Positions 24,431 to 35,389 are shown, numbered from the stretch's first letter. The stretch: 64,000 bases of DNA from Petaurus breviceps papuanus (GCA_028583685.1 JAMXIF010000077.1:13496150-13560149); one strand, 5' to 3'. Translations and numbers: made by a program. The notes: a model not told the origin generated them from the letters alone.

Positions 24431-24899
24431 TACCCTCCCTCCTTTTAAGCCTATGAACCCTTGTATTCTTCTTGACTGGACTATTCCCAAATACATAACC
24501 ACTTCCTACCTCTAATGGAAAAAGTGTCCAGACACATGACCCAGTCTTGCCCAAGTTGATCACTTAAAGTGGACAATCAGCTTTCCCCATAAGGATTCAT
24601 TAACACTGCACAACCTGTCTAATTGTTTCCATCCTGCTAAAACTATACCCAGTTTCCACTCTTCCTCCCCACACATGTCACATGACCTGATATTCCAGCT
24701 TTACTCTCCCACAAGTTGAAAGCTTCTCAATTTGCCCTCAACTCAAGTTCTGACCAGTCCCACTCTTGTTTCACACACCCCTCTCCCTATCTCTGAAGCT
24801 TTCCAATACATTACTACTATCTATATGTATATTAATCAGATATTATTTTCCCTCAGAAATATTCATTTCCTCTACCGATTCCCCTCCTAATTTTCCTTT

Positions 24900-25022
24900 T
24901 TTTTTTTTTTTTTTTTTTGTTAAGTGACTTACCCAAAGTCATTTCAGTCTGAGGCTAGATTTGAATTCAGGTACTCCTGACTCCAGGGCTGGTGCTCTAT
25001 TCACTATGCCACCTAGCCACCC
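24900..25022 (-). repeat. WSINE-type SINE
   Basis: A T-run (reversed A-tail) is followed by 'gttaagtgacttacccaaag', 'tactcctgactccagggctg' and 'actatgccacctagccacc', the reversed SINE head. Confidence 0.85.
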
Positions 25023-25514
25023 TGATATCAGTAGTGGTTAACCTTTTTTTTAATCTCATGGGTTCCTTTGGCAATCTTGGTGAAGCCTATTTGCCCCTTC
25101 ACAGAAGTTTGGTTGGGTTTTTTTTTTAATTCATGATTAAAGGAAATGCTAACTTTCATTTAGGAATTAGTGAAAATAAAGGTATAATTTTTTTTTTCTC
25201 ATCCAGGTAAACAGACTCCACTGAATTCTATCATGGAACTCTTGGTTAAGAACCCCTGCCTTAGATTCTCCAACCCGTTGGTGTTCTCTTTGCCTTCACT
25301 GTCACTTAAACAATGAATGTATTTTTTAAAAAGAAAATTTAAAAAAAACATAAATTGTCTCTTACACAAAGACTTTCAGTTTCTCCTCTTGTCCTCGACA
25401 CATGAAAATAAGCATTTCATCTCTTAGTCTTTCATTATTATCTGAAAGTATTTAATCTGCTTTTTGGTCAATTAGCATGTTGATTATCTAGCACATCTCT
25501 AAGATCTTTAAGAG
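25023..25514. other. Unassigned stretch, possible ancient repeat
   Basis: 'tggttaagaacccctg' near 25240 and the text before it resemble an old mammal-wide repeat, but I cannot name the family. No gene signal. Confidence 0.3.
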
Positions 25515-26220
25515 TAATTCAAATTTATAAGAATAAGAGTAATTTCCCAATTGATAAATGGTCAAAGAATGGGAATAGTGAGTTTTCAGGGGGAAAAAAT
25601 CCAAACTATAAATAGCCATGTGAAAAGTGCTCTAAATCACTAATAACTAGTGAAATTCAAATTAAAACACTGTTAGTAGAACTATAAATAGGTCTAGCCA
25701 CTCTGGAAAGTAATTTGTAACTATGTCCTAAAAGCTATCAAACTGTGCATACCCCCTTGGCCTAGCTATAGTGCTACTATAGTCTATATACCAAAGAGAT
25801 CAAAGAAAGGGGGAAATGACCCTTATGCACAAAAATATTTATAGTAGCTCTTTCTATGGTGGTGAAGAATTGGAAACTGAGGGTGAGTCCATTAACTGAA
25901 GAATGACCGAACAAGTTATGGTATGTATATGTGATGGCATGTTATCGTGCTGTAAGAAATAATGAAGGGGATGATTTTGGAAAAACCTGGGAAGCCTTAT
26001 ATGAACTGATAGAAAGTGAATGAGCAGAACTAGGAAAAGAATGTGTACTATAACAATACTGCAGAGACAAACAATTTTGAAAGAAGCAGAATGACTCCAC
26101 AATATCTATAAGCAAAGAGAAAGGCACGTCACAGGAGCAAAGGTGCAATGAAGGTGACCCGATAAATTAAATTCGGAAGGTTAACACTAGTAAGGTGTGG
26201 AATCAAGAGAGGTTTGACCC
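25515..26220 (+). repeat. LINE-1 3' fragment
   Basis: Diverged plus-strand copy of the ORF2 end and 3' region seen at 14.9-15.5 kb: 'cccaattgataaatggtcaa', 'ccaaagagatcaaag' and 'gtagctctttctatggtgg' are recognisable. Confidence 0.75.
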
Positions 26221-26249
26221 AAGAAATGATCATCATCATCATCTACAAT

Positions 26250-26415
26250 GCCAGAGAAACAGGTGTTATTACCCTCATTTTACAGATGAGAAAACTGGAA
26301 CAAGCGAGAGATTAAGCGACTTGCCCAGGGTCACATAGCTTAAGTAGCTGAGGTTACATTTGAACTCAGGTCTTCATGACTCCGGGTCCAGCATTCTTTC
26401 TATTCACGGCTACCT
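26250..26415 (-). repeat. MIR/CORE-SINE relic
   Basis: 'cattttacagatgagaaaac', 'gcgacttgcccagggtcaca' and 'gaactcaggtcttcatgact' are the reversed CORE-SINE steps. Confidence 0.75.
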
Positions 26416-26666
26416 AGATGGAAGGATATGAAGAGGATCTTACTATGTAGGTGATTTGCTCCGTCCAGGTGAGCCCATTGTAGCTTTTAGGGAAATAGCC
26501 TAGAGTGTGGGAAAGAGGCAGTTGGAGCTGGAGAGAGTGCAGATAGAACTAAAAGTGAAAGTAAATGGATATTGAGCTGGTGCGACAGGGTGGCTTTGAG
26601 GAAGCTCGAGTAAACCAACAGTTTAATTGACAAATATTAGCGAGCAGCAGCCACGTTGCAGCAGAA

Positions 26667-26738
26667 TCCCTGGTGGTCTAGTGGCTAGGATTCGGCGCTT
26701 TCACCGCCGCGGCCCGGGTTCGATTCCCGGTTAGGGAA
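26667..26738 (+). tRNA. tRNA-Glu (TTC)
   Basis: Glutamate tRNA reading GAA codons, for cytoplasmic translation; transcribed by RNA polymerase III from internal boxes. The 72 bases fold into a full cloverleaf with anticodon TTC at 26700-26702, A-box 'tggtctagtggc' and B-box 'ggttcgattcc'. The acceptor stem has one G:U wobble where the copy at 56583 has G:C, so it should still fold. A TTTT terminator lies at 26743-26746. This is the leftmost tRNA of the array. No minus-strand Gly-GCC partner is seen about 0.6 kb downstream, unlike the Glu loci at 56583 and 61407. Confidence 0.95.
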
Positions 26739-27429
26739 GTTATTTTGTCTTGTTTAAAAGAAAACCACCAAGGAGTTTCCGGTTACTTGCAGTCCTCTTT
26801 CCGGGTGCAATCCCTTTAGTTCCCAAGTACGATTCATCTGATTCTGAGCGCAAAAGGAAATCCTTACTGTGCGGGAGGCCCTCCCAAACCGAGGCCAGGC
26901 ACGATACGCAGGCGCTAAAGGCAGAAAGGACAAGATCACCTTTGGCCTGAGCCTCTGCATCAACCAGAGCTGTATTACAAAGAACAAAGGGCCCTGATGC
27001 CTAGGCACCAGGGGTGAGGCGAAGATGCGTGTGCTCTAAAGAGCTGCCCAGAAAAGGAAAGAACTGCTTTCACTGGGCGTCCAGCCTCCTTCAGGAAATA
27101 GGAGAAAGCAAGGCTTCGCCAAGGAGAGGGTCTCTGGGGAGATGTCGGGCAAGATGCACCCAGGATCCCCCAGGAAACGAGTGTGCTAGCGTGTTGTGGA
27201 TTTTGCGGGCTGTGGGATAAGTTTTAAACCTGTAGGGTTTAAGGACGCTGGGTAGATAGAGCCGGGAGGCGGGGCAGAGAGAGGAATGAAAGAGGGGAGA
27301 GACTGAGAGGGACGGAGAACAAAAATCGTGCGAGGCTGTGGGTAAAAAGGAGGCTGGAGTAGGAAGAACAGCGGCGCACAAGGGAGCATAGAGCCGCAGG
27401 GAAGACGAGAAACCGAGGGCGTCCAGGAA

Positions 27430-27620
27430 TATCCCTCGGCTCTGCCAACTAACTCCCACACTAATCTCCAGGCGCTGCTTCCTCGCAGCACCACGCTTCT
27501 CAGCCACCTCTCCCTGCCTATTGCCTTTCCTCAACTCCTTCCTTTCCAGCCTCCCCTAACTTGTGTTGTGACTCTTCCCATCCCCCATTTCCTCCTCCGA
27601 CTTTCCCATTTCCTTCTCTC
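27430..27620. repeat. Array block normally found beyond Leu
   Basis: Matches 34.4-34.6, 47.5-47.7 and 63.6-63.8 kb: 'cttcctcgcagcaccacg' then 'ctcagccacctctccc', followed by a pyrimidine-rich stretch. The Gly-GCC and Leu genes expected before it are absent in this unit. Confidence 0.55.
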
Positions 27621-27784
27621 ACCTGGATTGAAAACAGTCACACGGGCGTGGAGGACAATAAATGACAAAAAAAAAAAAAATGTGATGGCTCGGGGGTGGG
27701 GTGAGAGAGAAGGAGTATTGAGTCGGGTTACCGAGGCAAGGAAGGAGGAAGGGTTTATGAAACTCGGGAACTGTTCATCTATTT

Positions 27785-27859
27785 CTATGTTGGCACAGTG
27801 GTCGACTTTCTTCACCACTATCACACGGGAGACCCGGGATCCATTCCCAAATGGAGAAC
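27785..27859 (+). pseudogene. tRNA-Asp pseudogene
   Basis: Aligns to the intact Asp gene at 35462 around 'cagtggtcg', 'tatcacacgggagaccc' and 'attccc', but the acceptor and D arms and the T stem carry many changes. The anticodon reads ATC in place of GTC. It is followed by the usual post-Asp block, which confirms its position in the array. Not expected to give a working tRNA. Confidence 0.7.
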
Positions 27860-27869
27860 ACGAGTCTTT

Positions 27870-28050
27870 TACACGCTGCTATTCTTGAGGCAGCCCCTCC
27901 ACAGAGGCCTAGCAAAAGGCAGGTTTTTGGAGACTGCCCGAGGGCACTCTGGCCACCCAGAGTCACCCGCTTGAGGGCCCTCCCCGACCTCAGACGCCCA
28001 AGAGCCTCTCGGTCTCCCACTAGCTGTACACACAACAACCGGGTCACTCT
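27870..28050 (+). repeat. Post-Asp array block (short copy)
   Basis: Shares 'cctagcaaaaggcaggtttt', 'ctggccacccagagtcaccc' and 'cctcagacgcccaagagcct' with 38.09-38.19 kb and the other post-Asp blocks. It is cut short where the L2-like duplicated segment begins. Confidence 0.75.
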
Positions 28051-28099
28051 CCTGGCCAAGCCAGTTCGGTATGTTTCTTGGGTGTGTGGGTGTGTGTAC

Positions 28100-30230
28100 A
28101 TGTGAGAGGTAGATCAGCAAGAATGTGTAATTAGTCACCTGGTAAGGAATGTGATTCAGGAAGATCCAGCTAGCTGTTCACACACTGGATTGGAGAGAAA
28201 AGAGATGGCAGGCCAATTATGAGGCTATAGCCATAGACCACCCAAGATATTAGGAGGCCTTGAATGTGATTCAGAGAAGAGACTATGCCTGTGTACAGAA
28301 AGGGAAAGATGTTATAGAGGTAAAGTAGGTAAGAGCTGGCAACTGATGGACCCCATGGTATTGAAAGAAAGGGAGGGGTAAAAGATGACCCAGATGTAAA
28401 TCTTGGTAATTGTAAGGAAAATGGTCCACCTACAGAAATATAGAAGGTTAGAGGCAGAGATTGTGTGCAGGTAAGTGGTTAAAAACTAAAATAAATTTCA
28501 GAGAAGTTAGGTCTTGGCTTTTGGATTTAGGATTCATCTGAAATCTTTGTGGAGACGATCATAGGACCCACAAGATGCAGTAAGATCACCAAAAAGAAAA
28601 AGACTAAGTATAGGGTTAAAGGGGGGAGGGGAATAAAATGCCCACACTTAAGGGAGAGCCTAGAGGAAAAATATGGCCTAGCAAAACATACTACAAAGGA
28701 ATGGAGTAGTTATGCCTACAGGGGACAAGATGCAGATATAGAGAGCCCCAGACTAACACACAGAAACAAAGAAAGACACAAGAAACAGACAGAGGAGAGT
28801 CAGACTGAGATATAGAAAAACAGAGAGATAGAGAGAAAGGGACAGATACTCTGAAAGAGATGGATCACAGGGTCTCAGGAGAGAATGGAGCAGAATCTCA
28901 ATACTGTAAATAAGTCCCCATTGGAAGGAGAGTAAATAAATGCCTTCATTCAATTGAGCAGTCAATTAAGAGGTCTTTGGTGACCCTAGAAAGGGCAATT
29001 TCAATATGAGGTCTGCAATCTGATCGAAAGTAAGTAAACAGAAGCAACTACAACTAGCTAGTATCACCCTGTTTAAGAGTTTGATTATAAAAGGGAAAAG
29101 AAATACAATTCCATAGATTGATGGCATGGCAGGGGCAAGAGAAGTTTGCTTGACAGTGAGGGAGGCCTGTCAGTGGAAGATCAAAAGTTGTATATGAAAG
29201 ACATTATATGTGGAGAGAGTGAAGGTGAAAGGAAAGGATGAAGGGGGCAAGCTCCCAGAGGAGACAGCAGAGCATGGGATCAGGAGCACAGGAGGAAGGT
29301 GAGCTTTGGTAGGAAGGCCCACCTCATCAATCAGAGAATACAACAAAGTAGAACAGAATGGGAGAAGGCAGGAAGAGGAAGGTTTTTAGGTAAGGAGTGA
29401 GGGATTAGAAGGAGCTGGCTGGTGGGCTGATCACTGAAAAGTCAGATTGAGGTCCTCTGTAGAGGAGAGAATGCTTCAAGGGGTGCAGGAAGTCTGAGCA
29501 GAAAAGGCTTGGCACAATAAGAGTGAAACTTTTAAGGAATAAAAGGATTGTGAAGCTGCAGTGAAGGACCAATTGAGTTATGGAATATCATAAATTTGTA
29601 GTAGAACCAGTGGGGCAGATTCCATAACACTCCCCAGGATCTTTGATAAGCATTTGAAGAGAGTCAGAAAAAAAAAATGCTTGGGGGATAAAGGTGGGGA
29701 GTTGTTATATCCTCATGGGAAGAGGGTTTAGAGGGTAGTGGTGATGCAAGGTGTGCTAAACCGGGGATGGGAATAGACAAGGAGAGACTGTCTAGGGAAA
29801 AGGAAGTAGAGGAATGATAGAGAAGGATTTAAGGGCAGTTGATGACATACTTTTGAACTGTGCACCCCTGGTATCAAGACAAGGAAGTTAGGTTGAAGAT
29901 GTGGAAATGGAGATGGAATTGGAAGGGGGGATGAGAAGATAGCCTAGAGGTCTAGGTAGGAATGAAGAAGCATTTTAGATGATTTGGTAATTTTCATGGT
30001 CTCCCAGAAGGCCCTCCCTGCTCTTCCTTTTCTGGTGAGCAGTTGGACATGCTATCAGAATGATAGTTCAGTCTCTTTTACCTTAAAGAACCCCCCCCCA
30101 AAAAAAAAAAACTTAGGAGATGGAGGATCCCAATGTCTACTCCACCTCAAAAATACCGAGAAAACTTCCCAAATTATCATGGACATGCATAGGTGAAAAG
30201 CTACCAAGTGTGTGAAATATGTCCCAGTCT
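28100..30230. repeat. Duplicated L2-like segment, copy 1
   Basis: About 2.1 kb that aligns along its length with 53120-55310. Shared phrases include 'ggaggccttgaatgtgattc' against 'gaggccttgaatatgagtc', 'gtaggtaagagctggcaac' against 'gtaggtaagagctggtaaa', and 'cccaggatctttgataag'-side text through 'cctgctcttccttttctgg'. Internally it resembles the old L2-like family. No SINE is present at the place where copy 2 has one (53573). Confidence 0.8.
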
Positions 30231-30264
30231 AGAAACAATGGCTTCCTTTTCTGACTATAGGATG

Positions 30265-31385
30265 TTGTTGTTATTTGTCCTTCATTTTTTTGGTCGTTTT
30301 TAATAGTATTTTATTTTTTCAATTATATGTAAAGACTATTTTTAACATTCATTTTTATTTGATTAATTTGTTTATTTACTTTTAGTTTGCAACATTCAGT
30401 TCCACAATCCCTTGAGTTTCAAATTTTCTCTCCCTTCCTCACTCCCTCCCCTCTCCCCCAAGGAGGCATGCAGTCAAATATAGGATCTACAAATACCTTC
30501 ACATTAAACAATAGTCAGGTGGTAAAGGATTATACCCAATGGAATGAACAATGGGAAAGAGGAAACCAAACAAGGAAAAGAAAGAGAGCAAGGAGTTTGC
30601 TTCAATCTGCATTCAGACTCTGTAGCTCCTTCTCTGGATGTGGATGTCTCTTTCCATCATGAGTCTTTTGGAGTTGTCTTATAACCTTACATTGCTGAGA
30701 GGAGTCCAGTCTATCAAGGTTAGTCATCACACACATATTGTTTCTGTAATTGTATACAAATTTGTCCTGGTTCTGTTCTTCTCACTAAACATCAGTTTTT
30801 ATAACTCTCTCCAGGTTATCGTGAAGTCTGTCTGCTCCTCATTTCTTACAGAGCACATAGTATTCAATTACATTCATATACCACAACTTGTTCAAATCTA
30901 TAAGAATACAAGCCATTCCCCCAATGGATGGCCATCCTCTTGATTTCCAATTCTTTGCCACCACAAAAAGAGCTGCTATAAATATTTTTGTACATACAGG
31001 TCTTCCTCCCACTTCTATTATCTCTTTGGGATACAACTCTACAAGTGGTATTGCTGGGTCAAAGGGTATACACTTATTTGAGCCCTTTGGGCATAGTTGC
31101 AGATTGTTCTCCAGAATGGTTGCATCAGTTCACAACTCCACCAACAATGCATTAGTGTTCCAATTTTTTCACATCCTCTCCAGCATTTATCATTTTACTG
31201 TTTTGTCATCTTAGCCAATCTGGCGGGTGAGATGTGGTACCTCAGAGTTGTTTTGATTTGCATTACTCTAATCAATAGTGATTTAGAGCATTCATATGCC
31301 TATAGACATCTTTAATTTCATCCTCTGAAATGCCTGTTCATAGCCTTTGACCATTTATCAATTGGGGAATGACTTGTATTCTTAT
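30265..31385 (-). repeat. LINE-1 3' end, 5'-truncated
   Basis: Minus-strand LINE-1 covering the 3'UTR and the end of ORF2. The plus strand shows 'catataccacaacttgttca', 'gccaccacaaaaagagctgc', 'ctccaccaacaatgcattag' and 'tttgaccatttatcaattgg', matching 14.9-15.5 kb in reverse. It is relatively well preserved. Confidence 0.9.
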
Positions 31386-31387
31386 AG

Positions 31388-31600
31388 ATTTGTCATTCAT
31401 TCTTGAAGAGGACCATGACATCAGGAAGATGATGCTATGACATTCAAATGAATTGGAATTAAGTGAGGCAGGGTTGTGCAAGATCACCAGCCTCACTTTC
31501 TCCTCCTGAGCCATCTGGGTCCAGTGGCAAGAGATAGATCAGGACGACTGGAGACCGTCCCCCCATGGGATGGTAGAAGTACAGCTTGGAAGCTATGTTA
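31388..31600 (+). repeat. Marsupial SINE ('gaagaggaccatgacatc' family)
   Basis: Starts 'tgtcattcattcttgaagag' and carries 'ttgtgcaagatcaccagcct', 'ccatctgggtccagtggcaa' and 'gatcaggacgactggaga'. It is inserted at the end of the LINE-1. Confidence 0.8.
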
Positions 31601-32277
31601 GGTCTGGAAGAGAAGATCTGAGAATCCCCTGCCTAGAGATGACTCTATAGTTGAAATCTTGGAAGCTGAAGAGACTCCCACATGAACTGTAAAGTGGGAG
31701 AAGAGAATGACAATGCCAGGATAGTGCGTTGGGGTTGTGCCCTGAGGCAGGACAAGGCGTGTCCTCCGGGAAGTCCTCCCCGTACTTCAAGGAACCTCTG
31801 GGTCTAAGTTTTGCCTTAGAGCTGACACGACGTTTCCATACTCATTCCCGGGTTTGTCTTGGTGACATCTAAGCCAGCATCTTCCCAAGGACCCTTCTGC
31901 TTTGAGACGAATTCGTGGCCGAAGTGTTTTCCGAAGGAGTTGGGACGCTTCCATCCCTTGCACCGATATTGTGGGAGCCATTGCAGAACTCTCAGAAGCA
32001 AACTCTTGGGACTTGCTCGTTGGAAAGGGGGAGGCTCTGGAGGGGGTAGCTTAGTGTTTGAACTGCGTGTATTCCCCAAAGAAAAAGGCAGGGTCCTAGA
32101 CAGTTGTGGAAGGCCACAGCAGCTGCGATGCGGCCAAACCCGTCGAATTGGCTGCGGGGGTCGGGGTTGGGAGAAACGAACGTGCTTCGTTTTGGGATGC
32201 ATAGCAGGGTGTTTGTGCCAGCGTGTGTGGAAGGATGGTTCTAGACATGTGAACTTGCTTGGATAGTGCCCGGACCT

Positions 32278-32402
32278 GGGGGGGGGGGGGGGGAAGAGGG
32301 GGGGGAGCAGGGAAGGTTGGAAGGAACGCAGTAGAGGGGGGGGGGGGGGGGGGGAGCGGAAGAGGGGGGAGAGCAGGGAATGTTGGAAGGAACTCAGTAG
32401 AG
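32278..32402. repeat. G-run minisatellite (two units)
   Basis: Two copies of about 60 bases, each starting with a long G-run (16 G at 32278-32293 and 19 G at 32336-32354), followed by a gagcagggaa-type core and 'ggttggaaggaacg' or 'tgttggaaggaact'. Strongly G-rich on the plus strand. Confidence 0.85.
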
Positions 32403-32479
32403 TGAATCAAGGATCTGAGCTCGAGGTGGTGTTGTGACTGCGGTCACTTGGGTAGAGAGAGGGGACTTGTTGGAATATG

Positions 32480-32563
32480 GTCAGGATGGGCCAGTGGTCT
32501 GACTTCCGGCCTTAATTTCAAACCCTCCCCTAAGGGGGTGGGCTCTGATCTCACCCCATCGAC
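32480..32563 (+). pseudogene. tRNA-Leu pseudogene (inverted block)
   Basis: Starts 'gtcaggatgggccagtgg', close to the 5' end of the intact Leu gene, and its second half ('cctcccctaagggggtgggc', 'gatctcacccc') follows the variable arm and T arm. The anticodon arm is unrecognisable and the T loop is broken. A TTTT follows at once at 32564-32567. It lies on the plus strand, unlike the other Leu loci, in line with the inversion of this block. Confidence 0.7.
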
Positions 32564-33083
32564 TTTTGCTTCCCACTGCTCTCACCGCCCCACCCTACCT
32601 GAACTAGAGTGAGCGACTTGCCTTAGGCCCTGGACTCCAAGAGTACCTACCTTTTCCTTCTTCCTAATCCACGGTCCTTCATAGGCCAAGACTGGACAAG
32701 CCTGCGTTTGGATGAAGGGTGTGTGGAGGATCTGGTCCCAAATGTGGGCCATGTTGGGTTTTTGCTGGATGGTAGATTGGAAGAAAAACGCACTTGGATT
32801 TCAGGCTTTTTTCGACCCTCCCCACCAAAACAACTTTCAGATACCTAACTTTAACCAGCTTTTCTAGAGGAAGAGGTGTGGCAACAATACGAGGAAAATT
32901 GATAGGAGGAGGAGGAGGAAAATTTAGGGGAAGGATCCGGGAGGAAGCTCAAAGCAAAAGGCAAAATTTTAGGTAGGATTCCTCGGATGTGGTGTGAAAT
33001 TGAAAGCACGGGACCCGGCCCACCAGATAGCTGCATGTATCCCGAAAAATCAGAGACAGAGAAGAAAGAAGTTTATCTGTCTA

Positions 33084-33154
33084 GCATGGGTGGTTCAGTG
33101 GTAGAATTCTCGCCTGCCTCGCGGGAGGCCCGGTTTCGATTCCCGGCCCATGCA
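33084..33154 (+). tRNA. tRNA-Gly (GCC), doubtful function
   Basis: A 71-base glycine tRNA sequence with anticodon GCC. It differs from the three identical minus-strand copies (45757, 51415, 61985) at two sites: a T in place of A just 3' of the anticodon (33119), where a purine is normal, and a T in place of G at the inner end of the T stem (33134). The second change breaks the near-universal 53:61 pair and alters the B-box to 'gtttcgattcc'. It lies in the inverted block and on the opposite strand from the other copies. No TTTT follows within 50 bases. I expect weak or no function; a decaying gene is more likely than a variant one. Confidence 0.7.
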
Positions 33155-33612
33155 AAAGAGCGTTTTGAGCTCAATTTGGGGACGCAGATCGTGACTGCTA
33201 TGTACACCAGGCGGAAGAACCCCTCCTCGGTTGGATGGCCTGGCAGCGGACCGCAGGAAGACTTGAGTCTGGTTTTCTTGGAGATCCGGCAGAGACTTCT
33301 CTGAACTAGATAGTCCTACTGCCTTGTCGATCTTGCCCACCCTGCTGTCTCTCTAACATACCTACTAGTCACTCCCAGGTCAGTTTTTCAGATGGACAGT
33401 AAAGGAAAAATTGATGATGTTTGGGATGGGTGCCACTCTGCTTTTCCTTCTGTCCCTGAGACGTGGCGACTAGGCCCGTGGAAATGAAGATAGTGAGTGA
33501 GCAGAGCTAGGGAACCATTTGTAGCTGGGGCCAGGCAGTGGAGCTAGGAAGAACAGAGTCTCTTTTTGGTATTAAATGCCCGTAGAAGGGCCTCCAATAA
33601 CTGCAAAAGGCC

Positions 33613-33683
33613 TTCCCTGGAGCGGAATTGAAACCCATCACAGAGATGAGAATGTCGAAGTTTAACTACTAAACCATTAGGGA
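33613..33683 (-). pseudogene. tRNA-Glu pseudogene (inverted block)
   Basis: The plus strand runs from 'ttccctggagcggaattgaa' to 'ctactaaaccattaggga', which is the reverse of a Glu tRNA with intact acceptor ends and many changes inside, including loss of the usual anticodon stem. It stands 459 bases from the Gly-GCC gene at 33084-33154, compared with 511 in the unit at 61407-62055. Confidence 0.75.
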
Positions 33684-34350
33684 GCACGTCTTTATCTCCC
33701 TGAATCCCTTATTCAGCACAACACGACTTCTGCATCCCTCCCGTGTCCTCTTCAGCCTGCGTTGAACCCAACAGCAGTGTCTCCTCGCCCCTCCTCCCCA
33801 TTCTAACTGTATTCCCAACCGAGCCCCGCTTACTTTCTTCAGCACGCTGACCCATTGCCCTAAATGCTACCACATCCTCCCCTCCCCCCAGTAAAGCACC
33901 TTCCAGAATAGGACCTGTAGCTCTCCTGCCTTTCCCTCTCTTCAGGTGCTCTGTGAAATAATGGGTGCCTTTGCACAACTTCTTCCGTTAACTCAGCAAC
34001 AATATTTGGCTGTACTCTGGCTTTCTGTTCTCTGCTTTTCCACCGTGTCATCTCCATCGCTAGGACAGGCATGACTGTGAGCCCAGGAATGAAGGAGGTT
34101 TACACATTCAGAGAGGAGTTTTACTTTCCTGGATGTTTTCAACTAAGAGAGAATTCCCTTCTAAAGCCTCTATGTTCTGCCTTACACGAGCTTCACTCTG
34201 GAGCCCCTCCAGAAACAAGCCCGATCTCCGTGGAGGATTGGAGGAAGTAACTTTGAGAACTCACTTTGAGAAGTGAGTGCTGGTGAAGAGTATCCCGAGA
34301 TGAGTGGAGGGCTGGTGCGAAAGGAGGGGGTTCGCCTAGAGACCAGGTCA
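33684..34350. other. Array spacer without a recognised gene
   Basis: The first part is the inverted upstream flank of the Glu pseudogene. The rest is array sequence with no gene or named repeat that I can support. Confidence 0.4.
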
Positions 34351-34359
34351 ACATTTCCG

Positions 34360-34525
34360 TGGAAGTGAAAATTGCCCAGGAAGAAAGAGACCGGCTCAGT
34401 GGGTCAGCAGATGAGGTCTCGGAGCATTCAGCTCCTCGCCCCACCACCCATTCAATCCATCCATTGCCCACCAACCTTCAGGACCTACTTTCTCACATCA
34501 CCACTTTCTCAGCCACATACTCCCC

Positions 34526-34558
<33 letters not shown>

Positions 34559-34680
34559 CCTCCTTCCCCCCTCCCCTCCCCCCCCAGCCATCGCCTTAGT
34601 CCCTGTTCCCCAACCTTCTCCTTTTCCTACTCTCCTCCTCCCACCGCATTATTTATCTCCTCCCTTGGACTCTTTGGAAG
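34360..34680 (+). repeat. Array block beyond Leu, with a 31-base C-run
   Basis: Shares 'gaagtgaaaattg' and 'ccaccaaccttcaggac' with 63.55-63.66 and 47.46-47.59 kb. A pure C-run occupies 34527-34557 within a pyrimidine-rich stretch. Confidence 0.7.
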
Positions 34681-34693
34681 AGAGAGCGAGGGC

Positions 34694-34694
34694 T

Positions 34695-34752
<58 letters not shown>
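34694..34752. repeat. (CG)(CA)n tract
   Basis: Alternating CG then CA for about 58 bases, a classic Z-DNA-prone composition. Confidence 0.95.
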
Positions 34753-34754
<2 letters not shown>

Positions 34755-35348
34755 CTCCCACAGGCTCTCGAGAGAAAAAAAGAAAGAATTTTTTTAACCT
34801 AAAGTTCCTGAGCTTGGTTTCTATTATTTTTAACATGTTGATAGCTCTATTTCAGTAAAAATGTGTTTCGTGGGTAATTTTTTGGATTTTGTTTTCTACA
34901 TTCAAAGACGTTATCCTGAGAAGGAAGCAGCAGACATTCAAAGGAATCAAATATCCAGACACCCACGCTCGCACAGACGCGGGAGAGTACGGTGAAGAAT
35001 CCCTTCCTTTGGAGAGACATCTCTTTAATGACGAGAAAGAAGAAGCTAAAGGACACACGAGGCCACTCCATCCAGGGCCCCCCTCTTTCAAAAAGCGTGT
35101 CCCAAGAGTCTGCTGCTGAGAGCCCAGCAATGGACTGATAGGTCCGAAGGCCGCTTGAGGGGTGGAGTTTGAGAGGGGTTTGAGGCATGCAACCTCTGAG
35201 GTGACTAAGCAGGAAAAAAGCCTTCCAGGTATGTGAAGCTGGGAAGCTGTGCGGCCTTTAAAAGCCCCAAAGCAGACAGTGACGTGAAAGAGGGAAGGGA
35301 GGGGGCTAAAGGGAAAGGATGTGTATGTGTGTGCGTCCCTAGGATGCA

Positions 35349-35389
35349 GTGTGTGTGTGTGTGTGCGCGCGCGCGCGCGCGCGCGCACG
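35349..35389. repeat. (TG)(CG)n tract
   Basis: TG repeats passing into about nine CG steps, ending 73 bases before the Asp tRNA gene. Strong Z-DNA-prone sequence. Confidence 0.95.

Larger units (their letters stand above)
31900..33800 (-). repeat. Inverted array block (Leu, Gly-GCC, Glu)
   Basis: In this block the order and strands are flipped relative to the other units: Leu pseudogene (+), Gly-GCC (+), Glu pseudogene (-), against Glu (+), Gly-GCC (-), Leu (-) at 61.4-62.8 kb. Flanks agree: reversed 32.22 kb text matches 'ccagaaccatccttccata' at 46.86 kb beyond Leu, and reversed 33.74 kb text matches 'gtgttgtgctaagcaagg' at 61.37 kb before Glu. Spacings also agree. The borders are approximate. 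Confidence 0.75.

Noticed and set aside
26250-26415. Possible tRNA remnant at 'gtcacatagcttaag'
   Set aside because: The order of motifs is that of a reversed CORE-SINE, not of a tRNA gene.
27001-27018. CTCF-like motif 'gcaccaggggtgag'
   Set aside because: Only the CACCAGGGG core fits; the 3' half does not match and other array blocks do not conserve it.
34852-35388. Open frame of 178 residues on the minus strand
   Set aside because: It begins in the TG/CG tract (repeated Arg-Ala, then Thr-His) and continues through array spacer; no conserved domain.
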